From Desulfurococcaceae archaeon (lineage in GTDB: Archaea > Thermoproteota > Thermoprotei_A > Sulfolobales > Ignisphaeraceae), in NCBI GenBank assembly GCA_020832925.1, contig JAJHRF010000005.1, forward strand, positions 1 to 60,986: 60,986 bases of DNA. The letters are read 5' to 3'. The stretch's first letter is position 1. Each line of letters opens with the position of its first letter. The position numbers were made by a program, and so were the translations under genes. Shown piece after piece: positions 9,083-18,928 of the stretch. Below the pieces are notes generated by a model, which worked only from the letters and a program-made list of their open reading frames with translations, was not told where the DNA came from and made no database searches.

Positions 9083-10309
9083 TTACTCATATCTTAGAGC
9101 AATAGCTGGCAGTATTTTAGAAGCTCTATAAGCTGGGAATATACCCCCTAATACCCCGACAAAAATCGTTAACAAAACTGCTCTACTAATACCAGTAACT
9201 GTTATCTTTGGTGATGCTTTGATAACCATGATCGCCTGTGCAGTAGCTCTGATCTCGAAACCTCTCGATGCAAGCATATGTGCCCCTACGATACCTAGGG
9301 CTATACCTATAGCTCCCCCGATAAGGCTCATTGCCACGCTCTCCATGAGGATCATTAACAGTACCTGGAAATCTGTAAAACCTAAAGCTTTTAATACACC
9401 TATCTCTCTAGTCCTCTCGATAACCGATGTTATCATAGTTGCTGCTACACCAGCTACAGCTACTGCAAACGCTGATAAAGAGGCTGAAAACGATATAAAG
9501 TTCATTGCACCTATAATCGAGTTCGCTATGTTTGCAATACTTTGGAAAGATACTATCGTTGCTGAGTTCCCGAACATCTGCCTCAGCTTCTCCATGACGT
9601 CAGTTACATAAGTACTGCTATCTACAAGCACGAATATACCGCTCCAATCACTTAAACCTAGTATTCTCTGCCCTGCTTGAAGAGGTAGGAATATTGTTGT
9701 ATCGGGGCTTAGAATAAAAGCCCCTCCAAACTCTTTCAAAATACCTGCAATAGAGACTGAAGCTCTCTTAATTTCTTGTCTACCACTAGAGGACCTGATA
9801 TACGTGATCGTTATTACGTCGCCTAAATCGTAAACCTGGTTATTGTTATCATCGTAAGCTATCTTGTAGCCCACAAGAGCCTTTAGGTACTCTGTATCAG
9901 ACGGTGTATAGCCCTTGAATATCTCAAGACCTTTAATAGCCTCGAAAACAACGTCAATTGGTATAGCATAGACAAATATTATCCTTGTTTGTGTACCGAC
10001 CCTGACCTGCGCTTGTATTGAGTAGAAAGGCTCTGCCCTCTTAACATGAGGTAAAGCCCTTATTGCGTCCAGATCCTTCTGCGTAAATCTATAGTTGCTT
10101 TCTGGAAATAGAATAATTGCGTTCTGACCCAGCCCCTCTATCTGTGAAATCACGTAGTCTCCGTAACCATCGATAACACTCGATATCATAACCAGCGCTA
10201 AAGGTCCTATAGCTATACCTATGATTGTGAGCATTGCTCGCGTTCTTCTCTCGGTTAAAGCCTTTATTGAGAGCTTGAAAATGTCTAGGATAAACTGTAT
10301 CGAGGCCAT
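9083..10309 (-). CDS. ABC transporter permease, MacB/FtsX type
   Basis: 408 residues. One membrane helix lies near residues 25-45, followed by an extracytoplasmic MacB-type periplasmic-core domain (about 50-265) and three C-terminal helices of the FtsX fold, with the coupling motif EIGVLKALGF between them. It starts 9 bases after the stop of the 1579-residue repeat protein and is transcribed with it. The matching ATPase is encoded upstream in its own unit. Such permeases act mechanically on, or export, envelope proteins and small molecules. The substrate is unknown. Confidence 0.88.
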   Translation of the reverse strand: MASIQFILDIFKLSIKALTERRTRAMLTIIGIAIGPLALVMISSVIDGYGDYVISQIEGLGQNAIILFPESNYRFTQKDLDAIRALPHVKRAEPFYSIQAQVRVGTQTRIIFVYAIPIDVVFEAIKGLEIFKGYTPSDTEYLKALVGYKIAYDDNNNQVYDLGDVITITYIRSSSGRQEIKRASVSIAGILKEFGGAFILSPDTTIFLPLQAGQRILGLSDWSGIFVLVDSSTYVTDVMEKLRQMFGNSATIVSFQSIANIANSIIGAMNFISFSASLSAFAVAVAGVAATMITSVIERTREIGVLKALGFTDFQVLLMILMESVAMSLIGGAIGIALGIVGAHMLASRGFEIRATAQAIMVIKASPKITVTGISRAVLLTIFVGVLGGIFPAYRASKILPAIALRYE

Positions 10310-10318
10310 CTTGATACT

Positions 10319-13300
10319 TTACCTCTTCCCAACATCTACAACCATCTTCTCAATAGCTTTTGCGTAAGTCTTCAGATATCTATAGAGTACTAACCCTATG
10401 AGAGCTAGGAATACAGACACGAGGGTTATAATGATTGCGTGGTTATGTATAAGAGGTGTAGGAGTTGATGCAGTGGATACTGTTGTTACTCGTTCAACAA
10501 TTATGGGTATCGTGAAATTGACAGTATTTACACGTCCATACTCATCCCTATAGATTACCTGAATAAATACCTTATCACCTTCCGGTTGCAAGACATTGAA
10601 CTCTATTCTAAACGATGCTTGTGAAGCTGAGTCTAAGTCTCCTACCATAGTCTCTCCCTCTCCACCACCGTAGAGAGCTTTTAGAATAACACTTCTAGCT
10701 GATGCTATACCGTAGTTAGCTATAGACCCTGAAACAACCGCTATCCCTCCCCTAATACCAGCCTTAGTATCAAGTAACACTAAGTCGATAAACGGCTCTA
10801 TCATTAAAGCGATCGATGTATTGAATGCACGTAGATAGCCATTAACATCTCTGAACATTATAGACACCATAAAAGGCACCGACATGTACCTCAGATAAGC
10901 TTGACCAGCCCCGGTGGCTACAGCGAATGGGTTGTAAACAAGCTTAAAGCTTACGTTAGCTACTTTACCAGGCTCTAATACATCAACATACTTAGTTGCT
11001 TGCTGAGGTACAAGCATTGCTGCATAAGGTATCAGAGAAACATAGACATTGTATACTGGTGCAGAACCTCTGTTAACAACGCCTATAGAAAGATCCGCAA
11101 CTCCACGCTTAACGATTATAGTCGTTGGAGCTACAACCTCTATAATCTTTGCAGAACCTGGAACAGTAAAACTTATTATCAACGGTATCTCCCTAATGTT
11201 ACCCCATTGATCAACAAAGTTCAGAATAATGTTCGCCATGAATATCCCTGTTCTGTTAGTCGCTATGTTTAACCTTAGATAGAAGTATAGAAGATCCCCT
11301 GGACCGAACTGAGCTACTGTTTGTTGTTGACCTATAACCGCTGAGATTATCTGCATTATCTGAGCCTGCGTAACCGTAGCTATCTGCGGGTACTGAGCTA
11401 TATTAATAGATGTTGCAACCACTCTTACTCTAGAGGAGTTAGTATCTGACGATACTATACCTTCCGGCAAGGTTACATCCATAACAACCCCCCTCATAGC
11501 CGGGTTGTAGTTGTTCCTTAAAACAATTGCTAGTATAGCTCCATACTCTGGAGGTTCCGGGGTTTTGCCGATCCAGAAGATGTTGATAACCTCAACACTC
11601 TTGGACAAGTCGTTTACGATAATACTTACGTTGCGAACCTCTTCAACACGTATATTTGGTGCTCCAGATTCTACAACATACCTTGCTATAAGCTTTGCGT
11701 TATATTTACCGGGTTTGATATCTCCTACAGATACCGTGAACTGGGCGTTAATCTGCTGTAGGCTATTTACTGGTCCAGGGATGTAGGCTCTAGCTATTGA
11801 GCCATTCTTTGTGTAGAATCCTGGTGGCAATAGAAGCTCTAGATCAATACCTGAAACTCTATAAGGCCACTTATTAGCTATTGTAACTACGAATGTTGCA
11901 TTCTCTGTCTCTGGGTAAACAGGCCAGTTATTAGCCCACGAAGTATCGATTATCTCTAACCCTTTACCAGTAGTAGGTTCTTCAACAGGTAGCGAAACTG
12001 TAAATATAGCTTCATCGTTTACTGCTGTACCGAAGGATGTAAACATATACTTTACAGATATTTTAAATAACACCATCCCTCCTCTAGCAACATGAGCTAG
12101 ATCTACGTAAAGTGTTACTGAACAGAATGTTCCTGGAGCTAGTTGTGGTGCGCATGCCTCTGAATCCTTAACCATCATTACCGTAGAGTTCACGGGGGTT
12201 GCGTTGATCCTCACTGCCTCAACGGGATAGTAACCGGTATTCACTATCGTTACTGTGAATCCAGCATTCCTCTGGTTTATCAAGATCCTTGCAGGAGTTT
12301 GTGCTGTTCCCCAGTAAACTGATGCAAGGATTACTCGTGGTCTGTAGTAGTTATAGTTGGCTATCGGGATTGTTACTGTGAAGATGTCTCTAAATATTGA
12401 TAATGTTGAGCCGCTTCTAACACCATAAGATATGTTAAGAGCTATTTCTGCTTCTCCAGAAGCATCTGAAGCTACATCGACATCTAGATCAATTCTACAT
12501 ACTCCTCCTGGAGCAACACCATTTACACAGGTACCGCTAATATCGTTAATCTTTAGCTGTGATGATGAAGATGCTTTTACCTCTATCCATGCAATTTGAA
12601 CATTTTTAACATTTACGATATCTATGCTGATCGTTAACCCTCTAGCTGATGGCAGTAGAGGTGCGTATGTTCCTCTATACAATGTATGTATCGATAGTAT
12701 CTTCAAAGCCTGAAGACTTTCAACAACTTTTAGCGTAATGCTGACTTTTGTCCATGCTCTGTAGTATGATCCTCTAACTGTGGTTAGAACACCCGAGATT
12801 ATGAGAATTACGCTAACGGTGTTGTTCTTGACTTCAACATCGCTAAACCTTACAGTCTGAACTTCGCCATAGTTAATTGGTGTAGTAACTACCTGCACCG
12901 CTTCATTCAATCCATTCAAGTATGATGCGCCTTGGAGTAATGCTCTAGCTATTAAAGTTTCTATCGTATCTATGGAGAAAGACTGCAGTGTTACATAGAT
13001 AATAGCTCCACTAGCATTAATACCTACAGGGTTGTTTAACCATCCGTAATCAACTACGCTAAGGTTTAGTACAGGTTTGTCAACTCTTAGAAGTAGCGTG
13101 GAGTACTGAGCATACCAGTACTCCCCAGGTGTTCTAGCTAAAGCTTCTATCTTGACCACAATAGGGTAGAGACCACTTTCATCTGTTGTAATATCTATGT
13201 TCCCAATCTCGAAGTTTATGTACTGTGCATAGCCATAACTTCCACTAACAGTTATAACCTTATTCCTATTCCCATCCTCAAAAATCATCTGCTTCGGTAG

Positions 13301-15058
13301 AAACACCGTTATCTTCGGATTTACTATAGTGTACCCAGGGGCTGTGACCTGGAGGTATACGTAGATCGAGGCACCGACGGTTGTTGTGTACGCTTTGTTC
13401 CCTACCCAGCCGTAGGAGATAAGCGATAGTATCTCCTTGCCGGGTTTCTCAAATACTTTAACATTTAGAGTAATACTTGTAGTAACTGTGTAGAAGCTGT
13501 TTGTTGAAACATCGTATGCTGTACATCTAAGCGTTAGTAGGGCTGGATAGTCTCCAGAAGTGATATTAGTGTCTATCGATATAGTCGTGAACCGTATCGT
13601 TGCCGCAACTCCTCTACTAATATCGATATCTGAAACTGATATCTGATTTGGTTTAAAGCCTTGTTGAAGCTGTATTGCTGCTACACAGCTCCTGAGATCG
13701 ATGATATCGTTATTCCTCAGAGCTATGTTTAACGACGCTCCTTCTGTACCTGGATAAACTTCGCTTGGGTTCCAGTAGACGTCCACAACTTCTAGGTTTA
13801 CTGATGGCTGAGCAAGTTTTACAATAAGGTTGTAGCTTTGTTCACTCCAGAATTCTGCTCCATTGTTATCGCCGAAGATTTCAAGCTTAACAAGTACAGC
13901 TATGTAATCAGTACTACCTATTATTAGAGGGTCTGAGTAGATCGAGGCTATATCGCCGTAGTTCAGAGTTTGCTGAAGAACTGTTACAGATGTTGGGGAA
14001 TTGTTGAAGAATAGTGTACCTGGGTTAGTGATTCTGAAGTAAGCTGTTATACTCCTAATAATCTTGAAGTCTTTGTTTCTAATCACAAGGTATAACCTTG
14101 CTTGTTTAACTCCTTGAACAGGTTTTGGAACCTCAATACCATAGTCTAGGATCTGGATATTTACTGCTGGTGCAGGTCTAACTACGACACTGAAGACTGT
14201 AGTGGCTTGAGATGTGTAGATAACGTTATCATCTGTGGTCATTGTCGCATTAAGCTCTAGCTTAACTGGGTACGATGTTAATGGATATGCGTTGGGGTAC
14301 ACAGATATAGGGCCTATGGATACCGTTACAGTTTGATCTTTACCAACGTTATTGATTTGGAATCTAGCGTTATCCTCTGTATAGGAGAAGATGTCCTGCG
14401 GTAGAATCGCTTTACCAACTGCACTAATTATTGTTGAATTTCCAACATTTTTTATTATCATGTATAGTCTAACTCCTTGACTACCTGGATAGGCATCGGG
14501 ACTCCAGTACCAGTCAACGATATTTACTGAGAGAGGTGGGTATGGCGAAACCTTTATAATGATGCCCTTAACAGTTTCTGTTAACGGTGATAAGCTTCCT
14601 TGCACTCTGTAGTATATAGTTATATTTGCTTGGTAAGATCCTGGAACAACACTACTGTCAATATCTATGTGATATGTAAACACTATTACATCTCCTGGAT
14701 AAACAACGCTATACGTTGAACCGTTAGGTTTCTGCGGAGGAACACAAGCACTATAAGTTCTAGATATCGTAAAACCTTGTGGAAGCTCTATACATCCACT
14801 CGAGACTGTTATCGGCGACGAACCGTTGTAGAGAACGTTAACCATTAAAACAGTGTTTCTGCTCCCAGGGTAAATAGTTGATGTTCCTGCACTCGATTTA
14901 ATACCATAGCTTTGAACTACGAATAAACTATTCTGAGCTTTTACAGAAATTTCAAGGAGAAAAGATAGTTGCGCTAATGTTATAGCTAAGAATGTTATCA
15001 GTGCCGCCACATCTCGTAAAGATAGCGATTTTTTCTTCATACTCCTCAGCCTTGACAC
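10319..15058 (-). CDS. Giant cell-surface repeat protein (COG1361/NEW3-like) of ABC exporter module
   Basis: 1579 residues. A signal peptide or N-terminal anchor covers residues about 15-42, and a single C-terminal membrane helix lies near residue 1550, followed by a basic cytosolic tail. The large outside part is made of about nine Ig-like beta repeats of roughly 140-190 residues. Several open with an aromatic motif such as DWYWSP, DVYWNP, SYGWVG, DYGWLN, SVYWGT, DTSWAN or NIFWIG, then YPG or GA and a VxxxN strand end. COG1361-type proteins commonly sit beside archaeal ABC permeases. The start could be GTG 15058 or ATG 15040. Confidence 0.85.
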   Translation of the reverse strand: MSRLRSMKKKSLSLRDVAALITFLAITLAQLSFLLEISVKAQNSLFVVQSYGIKSSAGTSTIYPGSRNTVLMVNVLYNGSSPITVSSGCIELPQGFTISRTYSACVPPQKPNGSTYSVVYPGDVIVFTYHIDIDSSVVPGSYQANITIYYRVQGSLSPLTETVKGIIIKVSPYPPLSVNIVDWYWSPDAYPGSQGVRLYMIIKNVGNSTIISAVGKAILPQDIFSYTEDNARFQINNVGKDQTVTVSIGPISVYPNAYPLTSYPVKLELNATMTTDDNVIYTSQATTVFSVVVRPAPAVNIQILDYGIEVPKPVQGVKQARLYLVIRNKDFKIIRSITAYFRITNPGTLFFNNSPTSVTVLQQTLNYGDIASIYSDPLIIGSTDYIAVLVKLEIFGDNNGAEFWSEQSYNLIVKLAQPSVNLEVVDVYWNPSEVYPGTEGASLNIALRNNDIIDLRSCVAAIQLQQGFKPNQISVSDIDISRGVAATIRFTTISIDTNITSGDYPALLTLRCTAYDVSTNSFYTVTTSITLNVKVFEKPGKEILSLISYGWVGNKAYTTTVGASIYVYLQVTAPGYTIVNPKITVFLPKQMIFEDGNRNKVITVSGSYGYAQYINFEIGNIDITTDESGLYPIVVKIEALARTPGEYWYAQYSTLLLRVDKPVLNLSVVDYGWLNNPVGINASGAIIYVTLQSFSIDTIETLIARALLQGASYLNGLNEAVQVVTTPINYGEVQTVRFSDVEVKNNTVSVILIISGVLTTVRGSYYRAWTKVSITLKVVESLQALKILSIHTLYRGTYAPLLPSARGLTISIDIVNVKNVQIAWIEVKASSSSQLKINDISGTCVNGVAPGGVCRIDLDVDVASDASGEAEIALNISYGVRSGSTLSIFRDIFTVTIPIANYNYYRPRVILASVYWGTAQTPARILINQRNAGFTVTIVNTGYYPVEAVRINATPVNSTVMMVKDSEACAPQLAPGTFCSVTLYVDLAHVARGGMVLFKISVKYMFTSFGTAVNDEAIFTVSLPVEEPTTGKGLEIIDTSWANNWPVYPETENATFVVTIANKWPYRVSGIDLELLLPPGFYTKNGSIARAYIPGPVNSLQQINAQFTVSVGDIKPGKYNAKLIARYVVESGAPNIRVEEVRNVSIIVNDLSKSVEVINIFWIGKTPEPPEYGAILAIVLRNNYNPAMRGVVMDVTLPEGIVSSDTNSSRVRVVATSINIAQYPQIATVTQAQIMQIISAVIGQQQTVAQFGPGDLLYFYLRLNIATNRTGIFMANIILNFVDQWGNIREIPLIISFTVPGSAKIIEVVAPTTIIVKRGVADLSIGVVNRGSAPVYNVYVSLIPYAAMLVPQQATKYVDVLEPGKVANVSFKLVYNPFAVATGAGQAYLRYMSVPFMVSIMFRDVNGYLRAFNTSIALMIEPFIDLVLLDTKAGIRGGIAVVSGSIANYGIASARSVILKALYGGGEGETMVGDLDSASQASFRIEFNVLQPEGDKVFIQVIYRDEYGRVNTVNFTIPIIVERVTTVSTASTPTPLIHNHAIIITLVSVFLALIGLVLYRYLKTYAKAIEKMVVDVGKR

Positions 15059-15062
15059 TGAA

Positions 15063-15106
15063 TATGTCTGCAGATACAGTCTGCAGACACAAAAGCTATA
15101 TAAGGT
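15063..15106 (-). promoter_or_regulatory. Promoter and double palindromic operator of repeat-protein/permease operon
   Basis: Read on the minus strand, a TATA box (about 15095-15105) is followed by two copies of a TCTGCAGA palindrome, centred at 15083.5 and 15070.5 and 13 bases apart, between the TATA box and the expected transcription start near 15074. The nearest copy reads GTGTCTGCAGACT. The same element stands at the same place in the ATPase promoter. Its position would block polymerase or TFB. The divergent PadR protein is the obvious candidate regulator. Confidence 0.6.
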
Positions 15107-15126
15107 TAAAAGTTTTCATCTAGCTA

Positions 15127-15843
15127 CTATTCATAGAGAATGCACTTGCTCTTCTCAGGCTCTTTAACCCCTACTATCATACCATCTCTGATAACGTAAA
15201 TCTTCTGAGTACAGTTAGCTAATTCAGGGTCGTGGGTAACCATAGCTATCGTTACACCTTTCTTGTTTAACTCTAGAAATGTCTGTATAACAATTTTCGC
15301 ACTTGCTCTATCAAGATTCCCCGTAGGCTCATCGGCTAACAGAAGCGCCGGTTTCCCAACGATAGCTCTAGCGATAGCCACTCTCTGTTGTTGTCCACCA
15401 GATAACTGTAGAGGTTTCTTTGGAAGCCATGATAGTTCCCCTCCAGCAAGCAACAATGCCTCCTTAGCTCTCTCTACTCTTTCTAGCCTCGGTATCCCTC
15501 TGGGTATCAAGGGCATCTCAATATTTTCTAACACTGTTAACCTATTTATTAAGTTGAAGAACTGGAACACAAAACCTATCTTAAGATTTCTAATCTTGGC
15601 GATCTCTCTACTTCCCAACTTTGAGACCTCGACTCCATCAATATATATCCTCCCAGTCGTTGGTCTATCGAGAAGACCTATCATGTTTAAAAGCGTTGTC
15701 TTACCAGAGCCTGAGGGGCCCATGATCGCTATGAACTCTCCTTCATAAATCTTTAGAGAAACCCCTCTAAGAGCTTGTGTAACGATACTTCCAACTTTAT
15801 AGATCTTAACAACATCCTCTAACACTACAACCTCTCTAAGCAT
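15127..15843 (-). CDS. ABC transporter ATPase, MacB/LolD type
   Basis: 238 residues from ATG 15843 (an in-frame ATG at 15864 would add seven residues). Walker A is GPSGSGKTT, the Q-loop region VFQFFNLI, the signature LSGGQQQR, and Walker B LLLADEPTGNLD followed by the H-loop MVTHD. The length and the TGNLD ending are typical of LolD/MacB ATPases, which pair with FtsX-type permeases. It should energise the permease encoded at 9083-10309. It has its own promoter with the same palindrome as the permease operon, so the complex can be controlled as one. Confidence 0.92.
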   Translation of the reverse strand: MLREVVVLEDVVKIYKVGSIVTQALRGVSLKIYEGEFIAIMGPSGSGKTTLLNMIGLLDRPTTGRIYIDGVEVSKLGSREIAKIRNLKIGFVFQFFNLINRLTVLENIEMPLIPRGIPRLERVERAKEALLLAGGELSWLPKKPLQLSGGQQQRVAIARAIVGKPALLLADEPTGNLDRASAKIVIQTFLELNKKGVTIAMVTHDPELANCTQKIYVIRDGMIVGVKEPEKSKCILYE

Positions 15844-15880
15844 TATCCTCAATACCTGTACCATATCTTGATTAGCACTC

Positions 15881-15908
15881 TATGTCTACAGACACAAAAT
15901 TTTATAAG
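15881..15908 (-). promoter_or_regulatory. Promoter and operator of exporter ATPase
   Basis: On the minus strand a TATA box (about 15897-15908) is followed directly by GTGTCTGTAGACATA, a near-perfect palindrome centred at 15888.5. It is nearly identical to the element in the repeat-protein promoter and lies at the same distance from the TATA box. Expected transcription start is near 15876. I see no copy in the padR promoter itself. Confidence 0.6.
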
Positions 15909-16002
15909 CTTTAACTGACTTAAAGATCTTGAATATCGTGATTAGCAAGATAGGGTTCATATGAAAACTACAACAATGTATCCTGCAAGCTTCCATTAAG
16001 GG

Positions 16003-16551
16003 TTGAACAATATGGATTTAGAGACTGAAGATAGAAAAGACCTCGATATACCTATAGATATAAACTTCCTACTTATCAATGTAAGAGGATTATTTAAAGA
16101 CTTAGTCCTTTACGCTATAGCTAAGCTAGGTAAAGCACATGGGTATGCTATCAGGAAATTCATTAAAGATTTGATAAAGGTTTATACTCCAAGTAGTGGT
16201 ATCCTATACCCAACACTCCATGAACTTGAGAAAGAAGGTTTGTTGAAATCTTTTACAGAGAAGAATAAGAAGGTGTATATCTTGACCGAGAAGGGGATAG
16301 AATATATTAAGAATAGAATTGAAAATATAGAAAGAACTGTTAAGAAGCTAGATAAAGCTATGAGTATCCTATCCTATGTAGGATTAAAAGATCTATTCAA
16401 TATCATAAAAGAACTTTGGGATAACGATATAGAGCCTTCTCCAGATATGCTAGAAATCATAAAATCTAAGGTATCAGAGATCATATCCATACTAAATAAC
16501 TTGTTGAAGAATAACTTAGAATATCATAGAGCATGTAATGATTTAAAGTAG
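16003..16551 (+). CDS. PadR-family transcriptional regulator
   Basis: 182 residues. The winged-helix domain (about residues 35-110) has the PadR hallmarks: LYAIAKLGKAHGYAI, then SSGILYPTLHELEKEGLL as recognition helix and start of the wing, then YILTEKG. A C-terminal helical part follows for dimer formation. The gene is divergent from the ABC exporter ATPase. PadR proteins usually repress neighbouring transport genes and respond to a bound small molecule, so control of the exporter through the palindromes at both exporter promoters is likely, though not shown. Confidence 0.88.
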   Translation: MNNMDLETEDRKDLDIPIDINFLLINVRGLFKDLVLYAIAKLGKAHGYAIRKFIKDLIKVYTPSSGILYPTLHELEKEGLLKSFTEKNKKVYILTEKGIEYIKNRIENIERTVKKLDKAMSILSYVGLKDLFNIIKELWDNDIEPSPDMLEIIKSKVSEIISILNNLLKNNLEYHRACNDLK

Positions 16552-16711
16552 CAACTTCTCTAGGAATTTCCACAAGAAGTTTCCCTAACCATTTTAATCT
16601 TACTAGTACAAAATTTTAAAAACGTGTATAGAGTTAGATCTTGGAGAACATAGTTTAAACTATTTACAATGTTGAAGATGCTGAGCAGACCTTATAGCAA
16701 GGTGGTAAACA

Positions 16712-17980
16712 ATTGCAAAGATAATAGTGCTAGGCGCTGGAAGAGAAGTTGGCAGAGCTGGTATATTTTTAACCCTAGAAAACGATGAGAAAGGTGTTTT
16801 GCTAGACTACGGTATAGCTTTCGATGATCAGGATAGACCTGTATTCCCTCTACATGTATCACCTTCAAAACTTAAAGCTATATTGATAACTCATTCACAC
16901 CTAGATCATATAGGTGCCGCCCCCTTATTCTATGTATCTGCAAAACCCTTAGTCATAGCGACAAAGTTAACGTTGGTTACCGGAAAGCTTATGATAGAAG
17001 ATATGATAAGGTTGTCAGGGTATTACCTTCCATATGAGTATCCGGAGCTAGTGTCTATGCTTGAGAACTCGAAAGATGTAGGTATTGGGGAGACGATAGA
17101 GGTAGAAAATCTTCAAATAGAAGTTCTTAATGCAGGACATATACCTGGTAGCTGTATGTATAGAGTACATCTTAAGAGTAAAACCGTTCTCTACAGCGGA
17201 GACGTGAACACTATAGATACAAGGCTTGTTAGAGGTGCTGATGTTGCTGGTGTAGAAGCTGAAGTGCTTATAATGGAGAGTACCTACGGCTTATTCAACC
17301 ATCCTCCGAGAAGTAGAGTTGAAGAGAAGTTCGTAGAAACTTTGAGAATGGTTCTCGAAGATGGTGGTAGCGTTCTTATACCATCATTCTCTTTAGCACG
17401 AGCTCAAGAGATTTTAGCGTTATTAGCTGAGAAAATGCCTTATGCAAACATTTACTACGACGGTATGGCTAGGGATATCATGACTATATACCTAGAGTAT
17501 AGCGAGTATATAAATAGAGTTGATCTTCTAAAAAAAGCTTACACATTATTTGATGCTGTCAAGGATTCGCAGATGAGGAAGAAGATATGCAACGAACCTG
17601 GGAACATAGTAGTTGCTCCTGCAGGTATGCTGAAAGGTGGCCCTGCCGCGTACTATATTAAGAGGCTAGGCTTCAACCCTAAGAATGCTATAGTATTGGT
17701 AAGCTTTCAGTCTCCATCAACACCTGGGAGAAAACTTCTTACAGATGGGGTACTCGAGGAAGGAGGAGGCTTCGTTAAGGCTAAGGTATTCTGGTTCGAC
17801 TTCTCAAGCCATGCAGGAGCTGACGACCTAGTTAAAGTTGTGAAATCTATTAAGAACCTTGAAAAGCTTGTGCTAATCCACGGATCTGAAGACTCTGTAT
17901 ACACCATAGGTTACCGTGTTAAAGAAGAACTAGGTATAGATTTCGTAGCCCCTGCTAATGGGGATTCCATAGCTATTTAA
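16712..17980 (+). CDS. Beta-CASP metallo-beta-lactamase RNase (aCPSF2-like), apparent ATT start
   Basis: About 422 residues. It has the metallo-beta-lactamase motif THSHLDH near residue 60, later ligands in NAGHIPGS and YSGDVN, and a beta-CASP insertion with MESTYG, ending in the SSHAGADDL and HGSED motifs. Archaeal members are 5'-3' exonucleases or endonucleases in RNA turnover. The first standard codon, GTG 16727, would remove the first beta strand. In-frame ATT 16712 restores AKIIVLGAGREVGRAG, and GGTGG lies six bases before it, while a stop codon at 16706 excludes longer forms. The stop overlaps the convergent dtdA stop by 4 bases. Confidence 0.88.
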   Translation: MAKIIVLGAGREVGRAGIFLTLENDEKGVLLDYGIAFDDQDRPVFPLHVSPSKLKAILITHSHLDHIGAAPLFYVSAKPLVIATKLTLVTGKLMIEDMIRLSGYYLPYEYPELVSMLENSKDVGIGETIEVENLQIEVLNAGHIPGSCMYRVHLKSKTVLYSGDVNTIDTRLVRGADVAGVEAEVLIMESTYGLFNHPPRSRVEEKFVETLRMVLEDGGSVLIPSFSLARAQEILALLAEKMPYANIYYDGMARDIMTIYLEYSEYINRVDLLKKAYTLFDAVKDSQMRKKICNEPGNIVVAPAGMLKGGPAAYYIKRLGFNPKNAIVLVSFQSPSTPGRKLLTDGVLEEGGGFVKAKVFWFDFSSHAGADDLVKVVKSIKNLEKLVLIHGSEDSVYTIGYRVKEELGIDFVAPANGDSIAI

Positions 17981-18840
17981 TACCTGACAACCTCTATACC
18001 GTAGATCCTAGCTTTTTCCTCTATAACCTCTCTAACCTCTTTCCTCATCTTCTCCACAACAACTCTACTACACCCAGGAGTTAAATCTATAGCTTTCTTA
18101 ACGACAATTCTTAGCTCATCTAGTGTAAGCTCTTTTATTACGTAGCTAGGTATTATATGCCCATAGCATTCCTTTTCTTCAAGAGCTCTTCTCGTGAAAA
18201 GAGGTGCGTAATGTGTTCCTCCGAACCCTACTGTCACAACACAGTCGTGGTCTCCTCTTTCAGTCTTCTCTATAGCTGTCAACGTTGCTATGGCTACTAC
18301 TCTCTGTGCACGTGTATCAGTCCATTCTCTCTCACTACTCCCTAACTCTATAAAAGTTATAGGTTTAGATAGTGATGTAGGGCCATGGTGTGTTACTTCG
18401 TAACATACAGAGTATTCCTGAAGACCATGTTTAGAACTTAGTCTATACAATTCTATTAATGTATACCACATAAGTACAGGGTTCGAAGGAGGCATTTCCC
18501 AGGGTTTCCCGCCAGCATCGTTTCTTCCCCAAGGGTTTCCAGGTGTATGTGTTGTTAAGCTTGGTCTACCTGATTTAGCACTATGCTTAGACACAATAAC
18601 CATGTACTTAGATCTGTGCGAAAGCTTCTCCAGAACCTCTAGATCTACAACATCTAAGCTAAAACCTAGAACTAAAACACTACTTCTACACATATAGGCT
18701 TTCGACAAACCTTCTAAGCTATCAATACCTAAATCCCTAGTACTAGAGAGGGGTTTACAGTCTAAGCTATCGATTATATTCCTAGCTATACCGATACCAG
18801 CAACATCGTTTACAGAGTATGCTATAATCACTAGCTCCAT
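17977..18840 (-). CDS. dtdA: D-aminoacyl-tRNA deacylase, archaeal DTD2/GEK1 type
   Basis: 287 residues. Removes D-amino acids wrongly attached to tRNA. The motifs of the archaeal and plant DTD2 family are present: VSKHSAKSGRPSLTTHTPGN (about residues 82-101), YEVTHHGPTSL, FIELGSSEREW and VGFGGTHYAP, which carry the metal-binding histidines. Length and order match the family along its whole run. It is a single gene on the minus strand, convergent with the beta-CASP nuclease. Confidence 0.93.
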   Translation of the reverse strand: MELVIIAYSVNDVAGIGIARNIIDSLDCKPLSSTRDLGIDSLEGLSKAYMCRSSVLVLGFSLDVVDLEVLEKLSHRSKYMVIVSKHSAKSGRPSLTTHTPGNPWGRNDAGGKPWEMPPSNPVLMWYTLIELYRLSSKHGLQEYSVCYEVTHHGPTSLSKPITFIELGSSEREWTDTRAQRVVAIATLTAIEKTERGDHDCVVTVGFGGTHYAPLFTRRALEEKECYGHIIPSYVIKELTLDELRIVVKKAIDLTPGCSRVVVEKMRKEVREVIEEKARIYGIEVVRY

Positions 18841-18928
18841 AAAGGTCTCACTCTCTGCTTAACTCTAAACATTATAAAGCTGAATCTTATATACAGCTTG
18901 GGTTAGCTCTAGAACGAGGTCCTCCGCT

